From a virus, in the IMG/VR virus record IMGVR_UViG_3300046323_000133, positions 1 through 55,019 of that record: a stretch of 55,019 bases of DNA; one strand, 5' to 3'. The position numbers were made by a program, and so were the translations under genes. The number at the start of each line of letters is the position of its first letter. Position 1 is the stretch's first letter. Of the stretch, positions 20,785 through 29,907 are shown one piece after another. The notes below the pieces were generated by a model that was not told the origin of the DNA, searched no databases, and worked only from the letters and a program-made list of their open reading frames with translations.

Positions 20785-22981
20785 TATGTTGAAAAGTTCT
20801 TTATATTGGTCTTGGGATATCGAGTCCACAGGGCTTAATGTAAGAAAAGACAAAACTATAGGATTTGGTTCTTGTAATCCTTTAAATCTCAATCAATACT
20901 TTTATATAATTACTAAAGAATGGGTAGATAATCAGCTAGTAGAACTACTTACTTTAGAAGATGTAAAACCAGTTTTAGACGCTCTTAAAACCAAAAGATT
21001 AATAACATTCAATGGTTCATACGATACGCGATTAACATACCATTATCATAAGTCTAATTTAATAGATTCTATATATTGTGACGTTATGTTGCTAGTACAC
21101 ACTTGTGATGAAAATAGAATATCATATAAAATGAAAGACATTGCAGAAGACGCTTTTGGCAGTAGTGCTAAAGATTCTCAAAAAGATATGTTGGAGTCTA
21201 TAAAAGCTAATGGAGGAACAGATAAAGAATATTATAAAGCCGATTCTAATTTAATGGCATTGTACGGCATTCAAGATAATATATTAACTTGTAAACTGTT
21301 TAATCACTATAATCGCATACTAAAAGCTGAAGGCCTTGAAAAATTCTTTTATGAAGATGAAGTTATGCCTCTTTACAGACTTGTAACCATACCTATGGAG
21401 TTAAAGGGAGTACCTCTAGATTTACCTTTAATGCATCAATGCTTAACAGATATTAGGACAGACATGGACAAGCTACATACAGACATACAAGCAGCTATAG
21501 AGCCGCATTTAACTGATTTTAAAGCCTGGTACTTAAATAAAGAATATCCTGGAATACAGTTATCTGGGCAGTTTTTAGAAGCTTTATGCGCCATTATTGC
21601 GCCATCAAACTGGCCTAAAACTAAAGCCGGTACCCATAGTTTCTCAAAGACCGCGTTTAAAAAGCTGCCAGAGCTATTAGAGACAGATTTGTGGGCATAT
21701 CAGCAAGGAAATAAGCGCATAAGTAAAGAGCTAGCTGATAGTGTACGTTTAAAGCTGTTTCAAGATTCCGGAGAACAGTTCATGTTTAACATACTGTCTA
21801 AGCATCATTTAAAGAAGTTATTTTTTGAAGAGTTGGGAGAAACTCCAAGTTCTACAACAGATAAAGGGAATCCTCAAGTAGAAGATGATTTTTTAGAACA
21901 AATGGCACAAAAATATGAATGGGTAAAGTGGCTACGTACTTACAACAAATTAACTAAGATTAAATCTACATATATTGAACGCTTTTTAGATAAGCAAGAA
22001 GATGGTATTTTTTACCCTTCATACTTTATGCATAAAACAACATCGGGCAGATTTTCTGGAGATTTACAACAATTACCCCGTATTAAAACTCTAGAAGATG
22101 AAAATGACCCGATTTTTTTAAAACATAACAATAACATTAGAAATTTTTTCATTTCAGGAGAGGGTAAGAAATTAGTAGACGCCGATTACAGTTCACTAGA
22201 AGTTGTTGTGTTCGCAGATGATGCACAGGATGAGGCCCTACTAGACGTTATCAATAAAGGATATGACTTGTATTCACAAGTTGCTATTAACGTTCATGGA
22301 TTAACGGAGTATTCAGCAGATAAAAAAGCTGCTAACTTTTTAAAGAAGCATAAGCCAGAATTACGTCAACAAGCTAAGGCATTCGCTCTAGGATTTAGAT
22401 ATAATTTGCAACCATATAAACTTAGTCAAGATTTAGGAATAAGTGAGGCTGAAGCTACACGCCTACAAAAAGGATACTTCAAATCATATCCTAGACTAAA
22501 AGAACGTATGGATGAAATTATTGAATCGGCTAAAAAGAATGGGTATGTAGTTTCTAAAGCTGGTAGAGTTAGAAGATTAACAAACTTGGTGGACCGGTAT
22601 AAAAAATATGGTGAGGTGTTGTTTAACTCTTTAGACCTTTGGAAGGAATACCACGAGAGACACAATGATTATAATCGCATGAAGCAGATTGCAAAAGAGT
22701 GTAGAGGGGCTGTTAATAACAGTTTAAATTTCCCAATTCAATCGTTTGCGGCGTCTATAGTCAGTAGAGCTTCTATTGAGATTGCAAAAGAGTTAAAGAG
22801 TAGGGGACTACAGTCTTATATATGCATGAGCACTCACGATGAGCTGTGTTTATTAAGCCCAGACAATGAGGTGGCAGAAGCTTCTTTAATTTTACGAGAC
22901 AAAATGGAGAATACAACAAAATTATCGGTACCTTTAGAGGCTGAGCCAATAGTAGGAGTGAGATATGGAGATGTTAAGTAA
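20744..22981 (+). CDS. Family A DNA polymerase with 3'-5' exonuclease
   Basis: The 745-residue protein has exonuclease motifs (WDIESTG with Asp25 and Glu27; TFNGSYD; LYGIQDN) and polymerase motifs A (DADYSSLE, Asp479), B (RQQAKAFALGFRYN, about 540-553) and C (STHDELC, Asp699/Glu700). Size and layout are like T7 DNA polymerase. The start at 20744 overlaps the nuclease gene; a later ATG at 20786 lacks a ribosome-binding site. A GGACCGGTATAAAA motif copy lies within it at 22591. It is the replicative polymerase. Confidence 0.95.
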   Translation: MIVRQKEHINLVLNMLKSSLYWSWDIESTGLNVRKDKTIGFGSCNPLNLNQYFYIITKEWVDNQLVELLTLEDVKPVLDALKTKRLITFNGSYDTRLTYHYHKSNLIDSIYCDVMLLVHTCDENRISYKMKDIAEDAFGSSAKDSQKDMLESIKANGGTDKEYYKADSNLMALYGIQDNILTCKLFNHYNRILKAEGLEKFFYEDEVMPLYRLVTIPMELKGVPLDLPLMHQCLTDIRTDMDKLHTDIQAAIEPHLTDFKAWYLNKEYPGIQLSGQFLEALCAIIAPSNWPKTKAGTHSFSKTAFKKLPELLETDLWAYQQGNKRISKELADSVRLKLFQDSGEQFMFNILSKHHLKKLFFEELGETPSSTTDKGNPQVEDDFLEQMAQKYEWVKWLRTYNKLTKIKSTYIERFLDKQEDGIFYPSYFMHKTTSGRFSGDLQQLPRIKTLEDENDPIFLKHNNNIRNFFISGEGKKLVDADYSSLEVVVFADDAQDEALLDVINKGYDLYSQVAINVHGLTEYSADKKAANFLKKHKPELRQQAKAFALGFRYNLQPYKLSQDLGISEAEATRLQKGYFKSYPRLKERMDEIIESAKKNGYVVSKAGRVRRLTNLVDRYKKYGEVLFNSLDLWKEYHERHNDYNRMKQIAKECRGAVNNSLNFPIQSFAASIVSRASIEIAKELKSRGLQSYICMSTHDELCLLSPDNEVAEASLILRDKMENTTKLSVPLEAEPIVGVRYGDVK
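22591..22604 (+). promoter_or_regulatory. GGACCGGTATAAAA motif inside the polymerase gene
   Basis: A copy of the recurrent motif (C to T at one place) encoding D-R-Y-K. It may be an internal promoter for the downstream HNH gene, or coincidence. Confidence 0.3.
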
Positions 22982-23453
22982 GGTTTGTAATAAATGTAAA
23001 AAGGAAAAGAACAAAAACCAGTATAATAACGATAAAACAAACAAAGATGGTTTGGAATACTCTTGCCGAGACTGTAGAGGAACAAGAAGAAGACAGCTAT
23101 ATTTGGAGAACCATGAAAAAAATAAAGTAAAAAGCAAAATAAAATCTAAAAATTTCAGAATGACTAGGAAAGAGTATTGTAGAAATTACGATTTAAAAAG
23201 ACATTACGGGATAACCTCTGAAGATTTTGATAATATGCTAAAAGAGCAGAATGGTGTATGTAAAATTTGCTCAAGAGAAAATCCTACCGGTAAACACAAT
23301 AGATTTCACGTTGACCATTGTCATGAGACTAGTAAAGTTAGAGGTCTTCTATGTAGTCCTTGTAATTTAGGATTAGGAGCTTTCGGAGATAATACTGAAG
23401 TGTTGACAGAAGCCATAAAATATCTTAAACTGAGTAAAGGAGAAAATATATGA
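22965..23453 (+). CDS. Endonuclease VII-like HNH protein
   Basis: The 162-residue protein has an N-terminal zinc-like pair (CNKCKKEK; CRDCRG) and a C-terminal core, CKICSRENP and VDHCHETSKVRGLLCSPCN (about 110-128), matching recombination endonuclease VII. It could debranch DNA or be a homing enzyme. The start at 22965 has AGGAG 6 bases upstream and overlaps the polymerase 3' end; it may be a late addition. Confidence 0.85.
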   Translation: MEMLSKVCNKCKKEKNKNQYNNDKTNKDGLEYSCRDCRGTRRRQLYLENHEKNKVKSKIKSKNFRMTRKEYCRNYDLKRHYGITSEDFDNMLKEQNGVCKICSRENPTGKHNRFHVDHCHETSKVRGLLCSPCNLGLGAFGDNTEVLTEAIKYLKLSKGENI

Positions 23454-23851
23454 AAAATACTATAATCGCACTAATCGTAGGCTTATTATTAGGAGGAGGC
23501 TTAGGCACCTTCTTATTTCCTCAGATTAAAACTAAAGAAGTTCAAGTAGAAAAAGAGGTTGTAGTAAAAGATATTGTAACAGTCACAAAAGTAATCACTA
23601 AACCAGATGGCACTAAAGAAGAGGTCACTACCACTACTGACAAAACTAAAGAGAATAAACAGATTACTAGCACTAAAACAGTTGCAAAAGCTAACTGGCA
23701 TGTTAGCGCATCTGCAAAGTCAAAAATCGACAAGCTGCAAATAGATATTTACACAGTTCAAGTAGAAAAGAGAATTATTGGCGACTTATTCTTAGGAGTA
23801 ACAGGGTCAACTGACAAAACAGTTGGTTTAACTATAGGACTTGAATTTTAA
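23450..23851 (+). CDS. Membrane-anchored protein with Val/Lys-rich stalk
   Basis: The 133-residue protein has an N-terminal hydrophobic anchor (IIALIVGLLLGGGLGTFLF), a Lys/Thr/Val-rich stalk (EVQVEKEVVVKDIVTVTKV) and a beta-rich C-terminus (DLFLGVTGSTDKTVGLTIGLEF). Similar small phage proteins with this layout exist, function unknown; a spanin-like role is possible but no second component is seen nearby. Confidence 0.65.
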   Translation: MKNTIIALIVGLLLGGGLGTFLFPQIKTKEVQVEKEVVVKDIVTVTKVITKPDGTKEEVTTTTDKTKENKQITSTKTVAKANWHVSASAKSKIDKLQIDIYTVQVEKRIIGDLFLGVTGSTDKTVGLTIGLEF

Positions 23852-23852
23852 T

Positions 23853-24002
23853 ATGGAACTTCTATATATGATAGGAAATAAAGGCCTTATATCTTTTAGA
23901 GTTATATAAGGAACAAATATTGTAAAAGTGTATGGAGATTCAGATGTCACTAGTATAACAATATTAGAATTGGAATATTTAATTAGACAAGAAGATGTAT
24001 AA
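23853..24002 (+). pseudogene. Small gene interrupted by an in-frame TAA
   Basis: An ATG at 23853 opens a frame of 18 codons, stops with TAA (23907-23909), then continues in the same frame for 30 codons to a second TAA (24000). The second half has good coding character (IVKVYGDSDVTSITILELEYLIRQEDV). It could be a decayed gene, a sequence error, or read-through. The upstream half is short enough that chance cannot be excluded. Confidence 0.4.
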
Positions 24003-24021
24003 TTTATAGGAGAGGTTTAGT

Positions 24022-24366
24022 ATGTTAGGTTTATCAGTTAATATAGTAGAAGAAACAGTCGAACTATTTAGACAAAGTAAGGCTCCTGTTAAGCTTGAAA
24101 ACTACAAGAGATATCAAGAGGACTGGGTTAAATTCTATGATGCTGTAATGGCCAAATACGCTTTAGACATGGAAAAAGTACACAATCTACTTGAAAAGGG
24201 AGAAAAACGCTTAATTAAAAAGTGGAATAAAAAGGTAGAAATTCCATATCCTAAAACTGTGTCAGAAATGAATGAACTGCTAGAAGAATACATGGTACCT
24301 ATCATGTTTGCTCAAACAGCTGACAAATCTAGGATAGTAGGCGTCATTATGGACGAATATTCTTAG
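24022..24366 (+). CDS. Hypothetical helical protein, last gene of the plus arm
   Basis: The 114-residue protein has AGGAGA upstream. It is helical and charged (KLENYKRYQEDWVKFYDAVMAKYALDMEKVH). Its 3' end overlaps the convergent RusA-like gene by 20 bases, so the two arms run into each other with no visible terminator between. Unrecognised. Confidence 0.7.
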   Translation: MLGLSVNIVEETVELFRQSKAPVKLENYKRYQEDWVKFYDAVMAKYALDMEKVHNLLEKGEKRLIKKWNKKVEIPYPKTVSEMNELLEEYMVPIMFAQTADKSRIVGVIMDEYS

Positions 24367-24808
24367 GAAGCTTTTTTACACATATAGTTATATTAGTTTT
24401 AAAGTCCTTAGCTGGACTTTTTTTCGTTACAAGCATAGTGATAAATTTATCATCAACATTTAAATTATCACATTGATACGCACCGGTTCCATTAAAATTT
24501 GGAGTAAATACTACATCTAATAAAGTTTTAGTTATATTTCCAACGTCCATAGATTGAGCGCTAATCTGCTTATCTTTATTAAAAAATTTGGGAGTATAAT
24601 AATCTACAAATACAGTAAAACAGTGTTTAGAAGGGTCAAAAGCCAACCTTAATTCGGACATAGCAGCTTTATTAATTGGGTGATTTAATTGTCTACAAAG
24701 CTCTGCTATCCATTTTTTAGTAGCAGCATTGTATCCTAGTCTTTTGTCATTATAATAGGCAGAGTTTAAAGAGGTCGCTTGAATATCTAATTTTATTGTT
24801 TGCTTCAT
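24347..24808 (-). CDS. RusA-like Holliday junction resolvase
   Basis: The 153-residue protein has the RusA pattern: MDVGNITKTLLDVVF (Asp88, Asn91, Lys94, Asp98), then a Gly-rich loop, DNLNVDDKFI (Asp119/Asp120) and a Lys-rich segment (VTKKSP). It would resolve four-way junctions before packaging. It is the last gene of the minus late arm. Confidence 0.8.
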   Translation of the reverse strand: MKQTIKLDIQATSLNSAYYNDKRLGYNAATKKWIAELCRQLNHPINKAAMSELRLAFDPSKHCFTVFVDYYTPKFFNKDKQISAQSMDVGNITKTLLDVVFTPNFNGTGAYQCDNLNVDDKFITMLVTKKSPAKDFKTNITICVKKLPKNIRP

Positions 24809-24826
24809 ACTAGAAGCTTATGGTTT

Positions 24827-25069
24827 TTACGGTTTAAAATATTGAACAACGCCTACAACTGAAGCGCAAAATAGTATAAATCCAATAATACCGTAAGTAG
24901 CGTACATAAACTTATTTAAAGGAGAGACTTGCTCTTCCAACAGCTCAGTTCTAGCCATATGCAGTTTCAAATTCTGTTCCTGTAGAATAAGAACTTTTTC
25001 CATATCGTCCATACGCTCATCTAGTACGTCTAGCTTATCTGTTATGTATAAAAACTCACTTTTTTTCAA
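24827..25069 (-). CDS. Small membrane protein with N-terminal coiled coil
   Basis: The 80-residue protein has a helical, charged N-terminal half (LDVLDERMDDMEKVLILQEQNLKLHMARTE) and one transmembrane helix near the C-terminus (YATYGIIGFILFCASVVGVV). Together with the next gene it looks like a lysis accessory protein (spanin- or holin-related). It overlaps that gene by 14 bases. Confidence 0.65.
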   Translation of the reverse strand: MKKSEFLYITDKLDVLDERMDDMEKVLILQEQNLKLHMARTELLEEQVSPLNKFMYATYGIIGFILFCASVVGVVQYFKP

Positions 25070-25298
25070 TGTCAGCCTCTAATTCAGTTTTACCTTCAAA
25101 GTTTTTTTGTACAACTTTAGCGCCTAAACCAAATCCTAGAAACGTGCTGCATAAACCAATTAATTGGTTTAAATCTACTTTTGTCCACATACCGTAAACA
25201 GCAATACTACAAGCAGTCAACACGCAAATAAGACTTAAAAATCTTGTCATGCTTACATTACTACTCTCGGCTAATAAATTAAGAAAAAATTGTTTCAT
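25056..25298 (-). CDS. Holin-like membrane protein
   Basis: The 80-residue protein has two hydrophobic helices (FLSLICVLTACSIAVYGMW; LIGLCSTFLGFGLGAKVV) and a charged C-terminus (KTELEADIEKK). Size and topology fit a class II holin and it lies next to a papain-fold hydrolase gene at the end of the late arm. Confidence 0.65.
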   Translation of the reverse strand: MKQFFLNLLAESSNVSMTRFLSLICVLTACSIAVYGMWTKVDLNQLIGLCSTFLGFGLGAKVVQKNFEGKTELEADIEKK

Positions 25299-25792
25299 TT
25301 TGGTTTCAATCCGTTGTTATGTAAAATGGTGTCTAGGTCGCTAGGAGTTACATAGTCTAAATTATCTGGTACTTTTATTCCTAATATTCTACATACTATA
25401 GCTGCAAATTCACTACATATAAAATACTTATCTGCATTGTATTTTTTAATTTCAAATTTTAGAAGCTTTTTTATAGCTATTAGAAATATTTGCATTTTAG
25501 AGTAAATGCTACCTAGTTTAGAGCCTATAAAAGTTAGTGCTAATTTAAACTGAGCGTCTGTAATGGCCAACTCATACTCTTTAATAACTATATTAGATTG
25601 TATAAAATGCTCTAAAGGCACTTCATTTACAAAACCATGAGAAGCTTGAGCTACCATGTGACACTGTTTTTCTTCTGAGAAGTAAGTTATATAGGCGTGA
25701 CTATAATCTCTTTTTTCAGCTATTTGTATAGCAGTGCTGCCTATTTTAAATATGCTTTTTGACTTTGAAAATCCAACTGTAATCTTTTTCAT
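25295..25792 (-). CDS. Permuted papain-fold (NlpC/P60, YiiX-like) hydrolase
   Basis: The 165-residue protein has the permuted order: His first (YSHAYITY, His32) and the Cys late (FICSEFAAIVC, Cys126). Such proteins are amidases or thioesterases; near a holin-like gene it could be an endolysin or act on lipids. There is no signal peptide. It overlaps neighbours on both sides by 4 bases. Confidence 0.75.
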   Translation of the reverse strand: MKKITVGFSKSKSIFKIGSTAIQIAEKRDYSHAYITYFSEEKQCHMVAQASHGFVNEVPLEHFIQSNIVIKEYELAITDAQFKLALTFIGSKLGSIYSKMQIFLIAIKKLLKFEIKKYNADKYFICSEFAAIVCRILGIKVPDNLDYVTPSDLDTILHNNGLKPK

Positions 25793-26166
25793 AAAGTAGC
25801 CGCAAATATAAATAATTGGTCTATTTGAGATTCGGTTAATCCTAATACTGGTCCCATAGAAGCGATTAAAGGATTATTTCTTTGAAACTCTACGGAATAT
25901 TCCCATGTTACTTTAGCTATTGATTTATTAGGTTCGGGTAAAGCTGCTATAGCGTTTTCTATAGTATCTAAAGATATTCCCGAAGCAATAAGAGCGATTC
26001 TTATTTGACGCGGAGTAACAATTTTTGGAACAGTGTTTGTAACAACAGAGTTTACAACTCCATTAAAGTCATTTCTCACCAACTGCTTTTGTTCTTCACT
26101 TAAATTTAATATTTGCTCTTCCAACTGTTCAATCGTTTCACAAAATATACCATTAATTGTCATCAT
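25789..26166 (-). CDS. Tail-fibre-associated small protein
   Basis: The 125-residue protein ends with a pattern common in proteins encoded next to phage fibres: TPRQIRIALIASGISLDTIENAIAALPEP, then WEYSVEFQRNNPLIASMGPVLGLTESQIDQLF (about 52-121). It may be an assembly or capping factor; exact role unknown. It overlaps the fibre gene by one base. Confidence 0.7.
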   Translation of the reverse strand: MMTINGIFCETIEQLEEQILNLSEEQKQLVRNDFNGVVNSVVTNTVPKIVTPRQIRIALIASGISLDTIENAIAALPEPNKSIAKVTWEYSVEFQRNNPLIASMGPVLGLTESQIDQLFIFAATL

Positions 26167-28370
26167 TATACACCTACTTTTCTAATAATTAGCATAGAAT
26201 CGGGTCTAATAGAACTGCCAACTCCATTATTTTCAGAACGTAATTGAACAGAAATAGTGCCTGCTGTAGATATTCTAAATACTCCCACGCCTAAAACTGG
26301 AAAATTAGTATTAGCTGCAACAACACTTGCCGAGATTATATTATCTGCAGTAGATATTTGAGAGTAATTATAATCTTTATCCGTACCTGCTACAGCTTGA
26401 GATAGTGCCCAGTTGATACATAAAGTAGAGAACGCCGCAGTACCATTTACTAATCTTAAACCTACTCCGTTTGTTGTTGCTGTAGATTGCATTATGCCTT
26501 TTAGCGTAAGCTCATAAAGACCTGTTTCTAAACTTCCGGTAGTAAATGCTGTAATATTAGCATATGCGTTACTTGTTGTGGTTTGAATTGCTGTAGTTAA
26601 AAGCTGACACTCAAATGTCCAGTAAGTACCATTGTAGGTACATAAACATTGTTGGCTAGTGTCGTAAACAATAAGACCAGGAGCAGGTGACGCTATTGCT
26701 AGCCGTTGTGTAGCTGTCATACGTGGGGGTAGGAAACCTTGAGTAGTAGAGTCGATTTGCAACTTTGATGACGCTACAGGAGTTTGCGCCCCTATACCCA
26801 TTTGGTCTAAGAAATAAGACTGTCCGCTAACTGCCATACTTCTACCTGTCCCACCATATTTTATATTATATTGTGTTCCAGGGTCCGGGTCCGTATATCC
26901 ACCTATGCCAAATCTTGTCTCTCCATCACTGTTAAAAATAATTGTTCCACCACTAAAATCTTGAGTGCCCGTAATCACATTACCGCCAACTAAGTTTGCT
27001 TTTCCATCTAAAGCAGTTTGCGTAGCAGTACTAATAGGCTTATTTGCGTCTGATGTATTGTTTACATTTCCCAAACCTACTTGAGCCGCTGTAGTATTGT
27101 GGGGATTTGAAGTGTTAGCAATATGAGAATCAATTTGAGCGTGAGTATTTGTTCCAATATTAGTTAATAAAGTATGGTCTGTTACTCCAGAAGAAACTGT
27201 AGCAGGTGCCCAGGCAGTACCATTCCATTGAGCAACTTGTCCAGTTGTAGCAGCTGATTGACTTAATGTTGATAAAGCTTGAGTGCCTGTGTGATTAGTT
27301 CTATTTCTATTATTCGTATCTCTTGTGTTTAATTGCGAAGGTGTTTCATATCCATTAGGATTAGAAGCATCGTATTTTAAATTAAGTGCAGTTTGCGTCG
27401 CTGTACTTACTGGCTTATTAGCATCAGAAGTATTATCGACGTTATTAATAGCCAACATAGTCTTAACTTGGGATACAGTTAAATCTAGAGGGTCTGCAAC
27501 ACTTCCAGTATTATTGCCTTTAATAGTATTAGCGCCCATATCTGCTAGTTTTGGATTTGTAACAGCATTAGATAATATTCTATTAGTTACAATTGAATCA
27601 TCAGCTATTTTTAAACTAGTGACTTGACCGTCTTGAATTTTAGCAGAGGTAATCGCATTATTATCAATATCAGCATTTGCTACAGTGTTCTTAGTAGCTA
27701 AAGCACCAAGTCCTGTAATTGTTCCAACGGCTTGAGTACCTGTGTGATTAGCTCTGTCTCTGTCAGCTGTTGATGCCGCATTTACAGTAGAAGTCACTTG
27801 AGCCGCTGTTTGATATCCAGAAGGATTTGATGAATCGTATTTTAAATTTAAAGCTGATTGAGTAGCATTTGAAATAGGTTTATTTAAGTCAGAAGTATTA
27901 TCGACGTTTTGCAAATCAATATTAGTTTTAGCATTTGTCTTTTGTGTAGAGTTTAGACCTTGAGCTGCAGTATCTACTCTCAATCTATTTGTAAGACCAG
28001 TTTGCAAGCTGGTTATTTGAGAATTTTGTAATATTTGCTCTAATTGAATATCTCCTAAAGCAATATCTAAAGTATCATCAGTTTGCGTAAGCTGTACTAA
28101 AGCCGCTTGTACATTTGTAGCAGTTAAATTACCCGATGTAGTAGAAGGGATTTGAGCCGCTGTAGTAGCATGAGGATTAGCAGTATCAGCTATATGTGTA
28201 TCAATTTGAGCGTGTGTATTAGTCCCAATATCTTGTAAACTAGTATGGCTAATATTAGTCCCAGAAGTAGGACTATAATCTATTTCAATTTTTAATCTAT
28301 TATTATTAATCAGCGTATCATCAAATGTTAAAGGCTGATTACTTATGTTATTGCCACCTAATTTACTCAT
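26166..28370 (-). CDS. Long tail fibre protein
   Basis: The 734-residue protein is built of fibre repeats: [32 protein letters not shown], and [39 protein letters not shown] blocks, with [19 protein letters not shown] type strands between. A region near 565-610 reads [29 protein letters not shown], known from many virion fibres, then a C-terminal beta domain for binding. It is a receptor-binding fibre or a part of it. Confidence 0.85.
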   Translation of the reverse strand: MSKLGGNNISNQPLTFDDTLINNNRLKIEIDYSPTSGTNISHTSLQDIGTNTHAQIDTHIADTANPHATTAAQIPSTTSGNLTATNVQAALVQLTQTDDTLDIALGDIQLEQILQNSQITSLQTGLTNRLRVDTAAQGLNSTQKTNAKTNIDLQNVDNTSDLNKPISNATQSALNLKYDSSNPSGYQTAAQVTSTVNAASTADRDRANHTGTQAVGTITGLGALATKNTVANADIDNNAITSAKIQDGQVTSLKIADDSIVTNRILSNAVTNPKLADMGANTIKGNNTGSVADPLDLTVSQVKTMLAINNVDNTSDANKPVSTATQTALNLKYDASNPNGYETPSQLNTRDTNNRNRTNHTGTQALSTLSQSAATTGQVAQWNGTAWAPATVSSGVTDHTLLTNIGTNTHAQIDSHIANTSNPHNTTAAQVGLGNVNNTSDANKPISTATQTALDGKANLVGGNVITGTQDFSGGTIIFNSDGETRFGIGGYTDPDPGTQYNIKYGGTGRSMAVSGQSYFLDQMGIGAQTPVASSKLQIDSTTQGFLPPRMTATQRLAIASPAPGLIVYDTSQQCLCTYNGTYWTFECQLLTTAIQTTTSNAYANITAFTTGSLETGLYELTLKGIMQSTATTNGVGLRLVNGTAAFSTLCINWALSQAVAGTDKDYNYSQISTADNIISASVVAANTNFPVLGVGVFRISTAGTISVQLRSENNGVGSSIRPDSMLIIRKVGV

Positions 28371-28765
28371 GAAACCTCCGCTAAACGACAGTTAAGACCT
28401 GTATTGGCACTAATCACCCAAATAGAAAGAGAGCCAGAGACGTCAAAGCCTCTTTCGCTTCCTGCAGAAACAAGAAGTCCTGTAGATGTAGTTACAGAAC
28501 TATTAAATCCAAAATATATAGACTTATTACTTAAATTTTGAAAAAGAATATGTTTTCTATTTGCTAGAATTGTTCCTCCAACTTTAAGTTCTACAGCAGT
28601 TGTTCCTACTGTAATAGCGCCATAAACCGCGCCACCCTTTAAAACGTCAGCAACAAACAGTTCGCCTGTTGCCGATGAATTTACAAAATTAGTCTCAACG
28701 CCAGAGCTGTCGCTACCGGCAATCTTAACAGTTTGAGCAGCTTCAAGACTATTTAAATCTGCCAC
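28367..28765 (-). CDS. Fibre-associated beta-sandwich protein
   Basis: The 132-residue protein is Ser/Thr/Val-rich and beta-structured ([36 protein letters not shown]), a pattern seen in small virion decoration and fibre proteins. Overlaps the long fibre gene by 4 bases. Confidence 0.6.
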   Translation of the reverse strand: MADLNSLEAAQTVKIAGSDSSGVETNFVNSSATGELFVADVLKGGAVYGAITVGTTAVELKVGGTILANRKHILFQNLSNKSIYFGFNSSVTTSTGLLVSAGSERGFDVSGSLSIWVISANTGLNCRLAEVS

Positions 28766-28777
28766 AAATACTCCTTA

Positions 28778-29725
28778 TTATACGTATCCGCAAATAGTTG
28801 AATAAACGTCTTGAGCTTGATTGTCTCTGTTCGTTCTAACAACAATTATAGTTTGGCCAGAGGTAATAGGTAATGGATTTTGCAATTCAATACTCATATT
28901 AGTCTCTGCTGTAGAGCTAAACTGTGTAAATTTTGGAGTTCCATTAACAGAAACAACAATTTTCATTTTACCAGAACCAGAAGCTTCAATTTGTGTTAAA
29001 AAGAAGTTACCAGTAGCAGTATAAGTATGAGTAGAACTTGCTCCAGAAGCTACAGAAGCAACTGTATTAAAATCTGCAACAGAAGTACCAGCAGCAACTA
29101 TAGAAATAGAAGAGCCTGAAACATCAACTTTATCAGTTGCAAATACTAAATTACGAATATCTAAATCACTAGCAGAAACAGTAATATTTTCAAGAGCAGC
29201 TAAAGTAGTAGAGCTTAAAGAAACTTCTGAACCTGTTACATCGACTTTGTCTGTAGCAAATGCCAAATCCCTAATATCAAGGTCTGTAGCAGATACAGTT
29301 ATATTCTCTAAAGCCGCTAAAGTTGTAGCGCTTAAATTTATATCTCCTGAGATTGTTGCCGTTATATTTTCTAAAGCTGCTAAAGATGTTGAATCTAAAG
29401 TAACAGTAGAACCTGTAACATCTACTTTGTCTGTAGCAAAAGCAAGGTCTCTAATATCTAAATCGGTAGCTGAAACAGTTATGTTTTCTAAAGCCGCCAA
29501 AGTAGCAGAATCTAAAGACACTTCAGACCCAGAAACATCTACCTTATCTGTTGCAAAAACTAGATTACGAATATCTAAATCAGTTCCTGTTATTGTAGAA
29601 TTGGTATTAATACTACCATCTGACTCTACCTTTAATTGATTTACGCCTAACGAATCTACAACCTTTACGGCTACATCTCCGGCTGTCTCCGTTCTTATCG
29701 GTAAACTTGAATTATAATCTGACAT
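28778..29725 (-). CDS. Repeat-containing tail fibre protein
   Basis: The 315-residue protein has several copies of a 40-residue unit containing DLDIRDLAFATDKVDV, then a strand, then LAALENITVSAT (residues about 43-208). One copy carries a 20-residue extra insert. After the repeats a beta-rich C-terminal domain (about 210-315) may bind a receptor. It resembles a trimeric fibre shaft. Confidence 0.75.
   Translation of the reverse strand: MSDYNSSLPIRTETAGDVAVKVVDSLGVNQLKVESDGSINTNSTITGTDLDIRNLVFATDKVDVSGSEVSLDSATLAALENITVSATDLDIRDLAFATDKVDVTGSTVTLDSTSLAALENITATISGDINLSATTLAALENITVSATDLDIRDLAFATDKVDVTGSEVSLSSTTLAALENITVSASDLDIRNLVFATDKVDVSGSSISIVAAGTSVADFNTVASVASGASSTHTYTATGNFFLTQIEASGSGKMKIVVSVNGTPKFTQFSSTAETNMSIELQNPLPITSGQTIIVVRTNRDNQAQDVYSTICGYV
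29108..29605 (-). repeat. Coding 120-bp tandem repeats in a fibre gene
   Basis: Four copies of a 120-base unit (40 codons) lie in the fibre shaft, with starts near 29130, 29250, 29430 and 29549 when followed by the conserved GTNGCAAA segment; the 180-base gap marks an extra 60 bases. Copies differ at many third positions, so they are old, not recent duplications. Confidence 0.75.
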
Positions 29726-29726
29726 A

Positions 29727-29906
29727 CTACCCCTTCATTTCTGCAATTTCTTTTTGCAATCTTAATTCTGTGATTTCTTGAGACCGTATTGCCTCTTTTA
29801 ATCTTTCTATTTCTACGAGCCTCTCCTCTATTTTGAGGTCTAACTCTTCTTTGGCTAAAATGACTCTTTTTAGCTCTACTTCTTTTTTCTTTAAATCTAA
29901 ACTCAT
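29727..29906 (-). CDS. Small coiled-coil protein
   Basis: The start is set at 29906 with GGAGG upstream; the frame is open 18 codons earlier. The 59-residue protein is nearly all coiled coil (LKKKEVELKRVILAKEELDLKIEERLVEIERLKEA). Lies within the fibre block; possibly a fibre chaperone or connector. Confidence 0.65.
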   Translation of the reverse strand: MSLDLKKKEVELKRVILAKEELDLKIEERLVEIERLKEAIRSQEITELRLQKEIAEMKG

Positions 29907-29907
29907 A

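Noticed and set aside
23853-24002. Stop-codon reassignment
   Set aside because: TAA, TAG and TGA all end clear genes in this genome at their expected places, so a single in-frame TAA does not support recoding.
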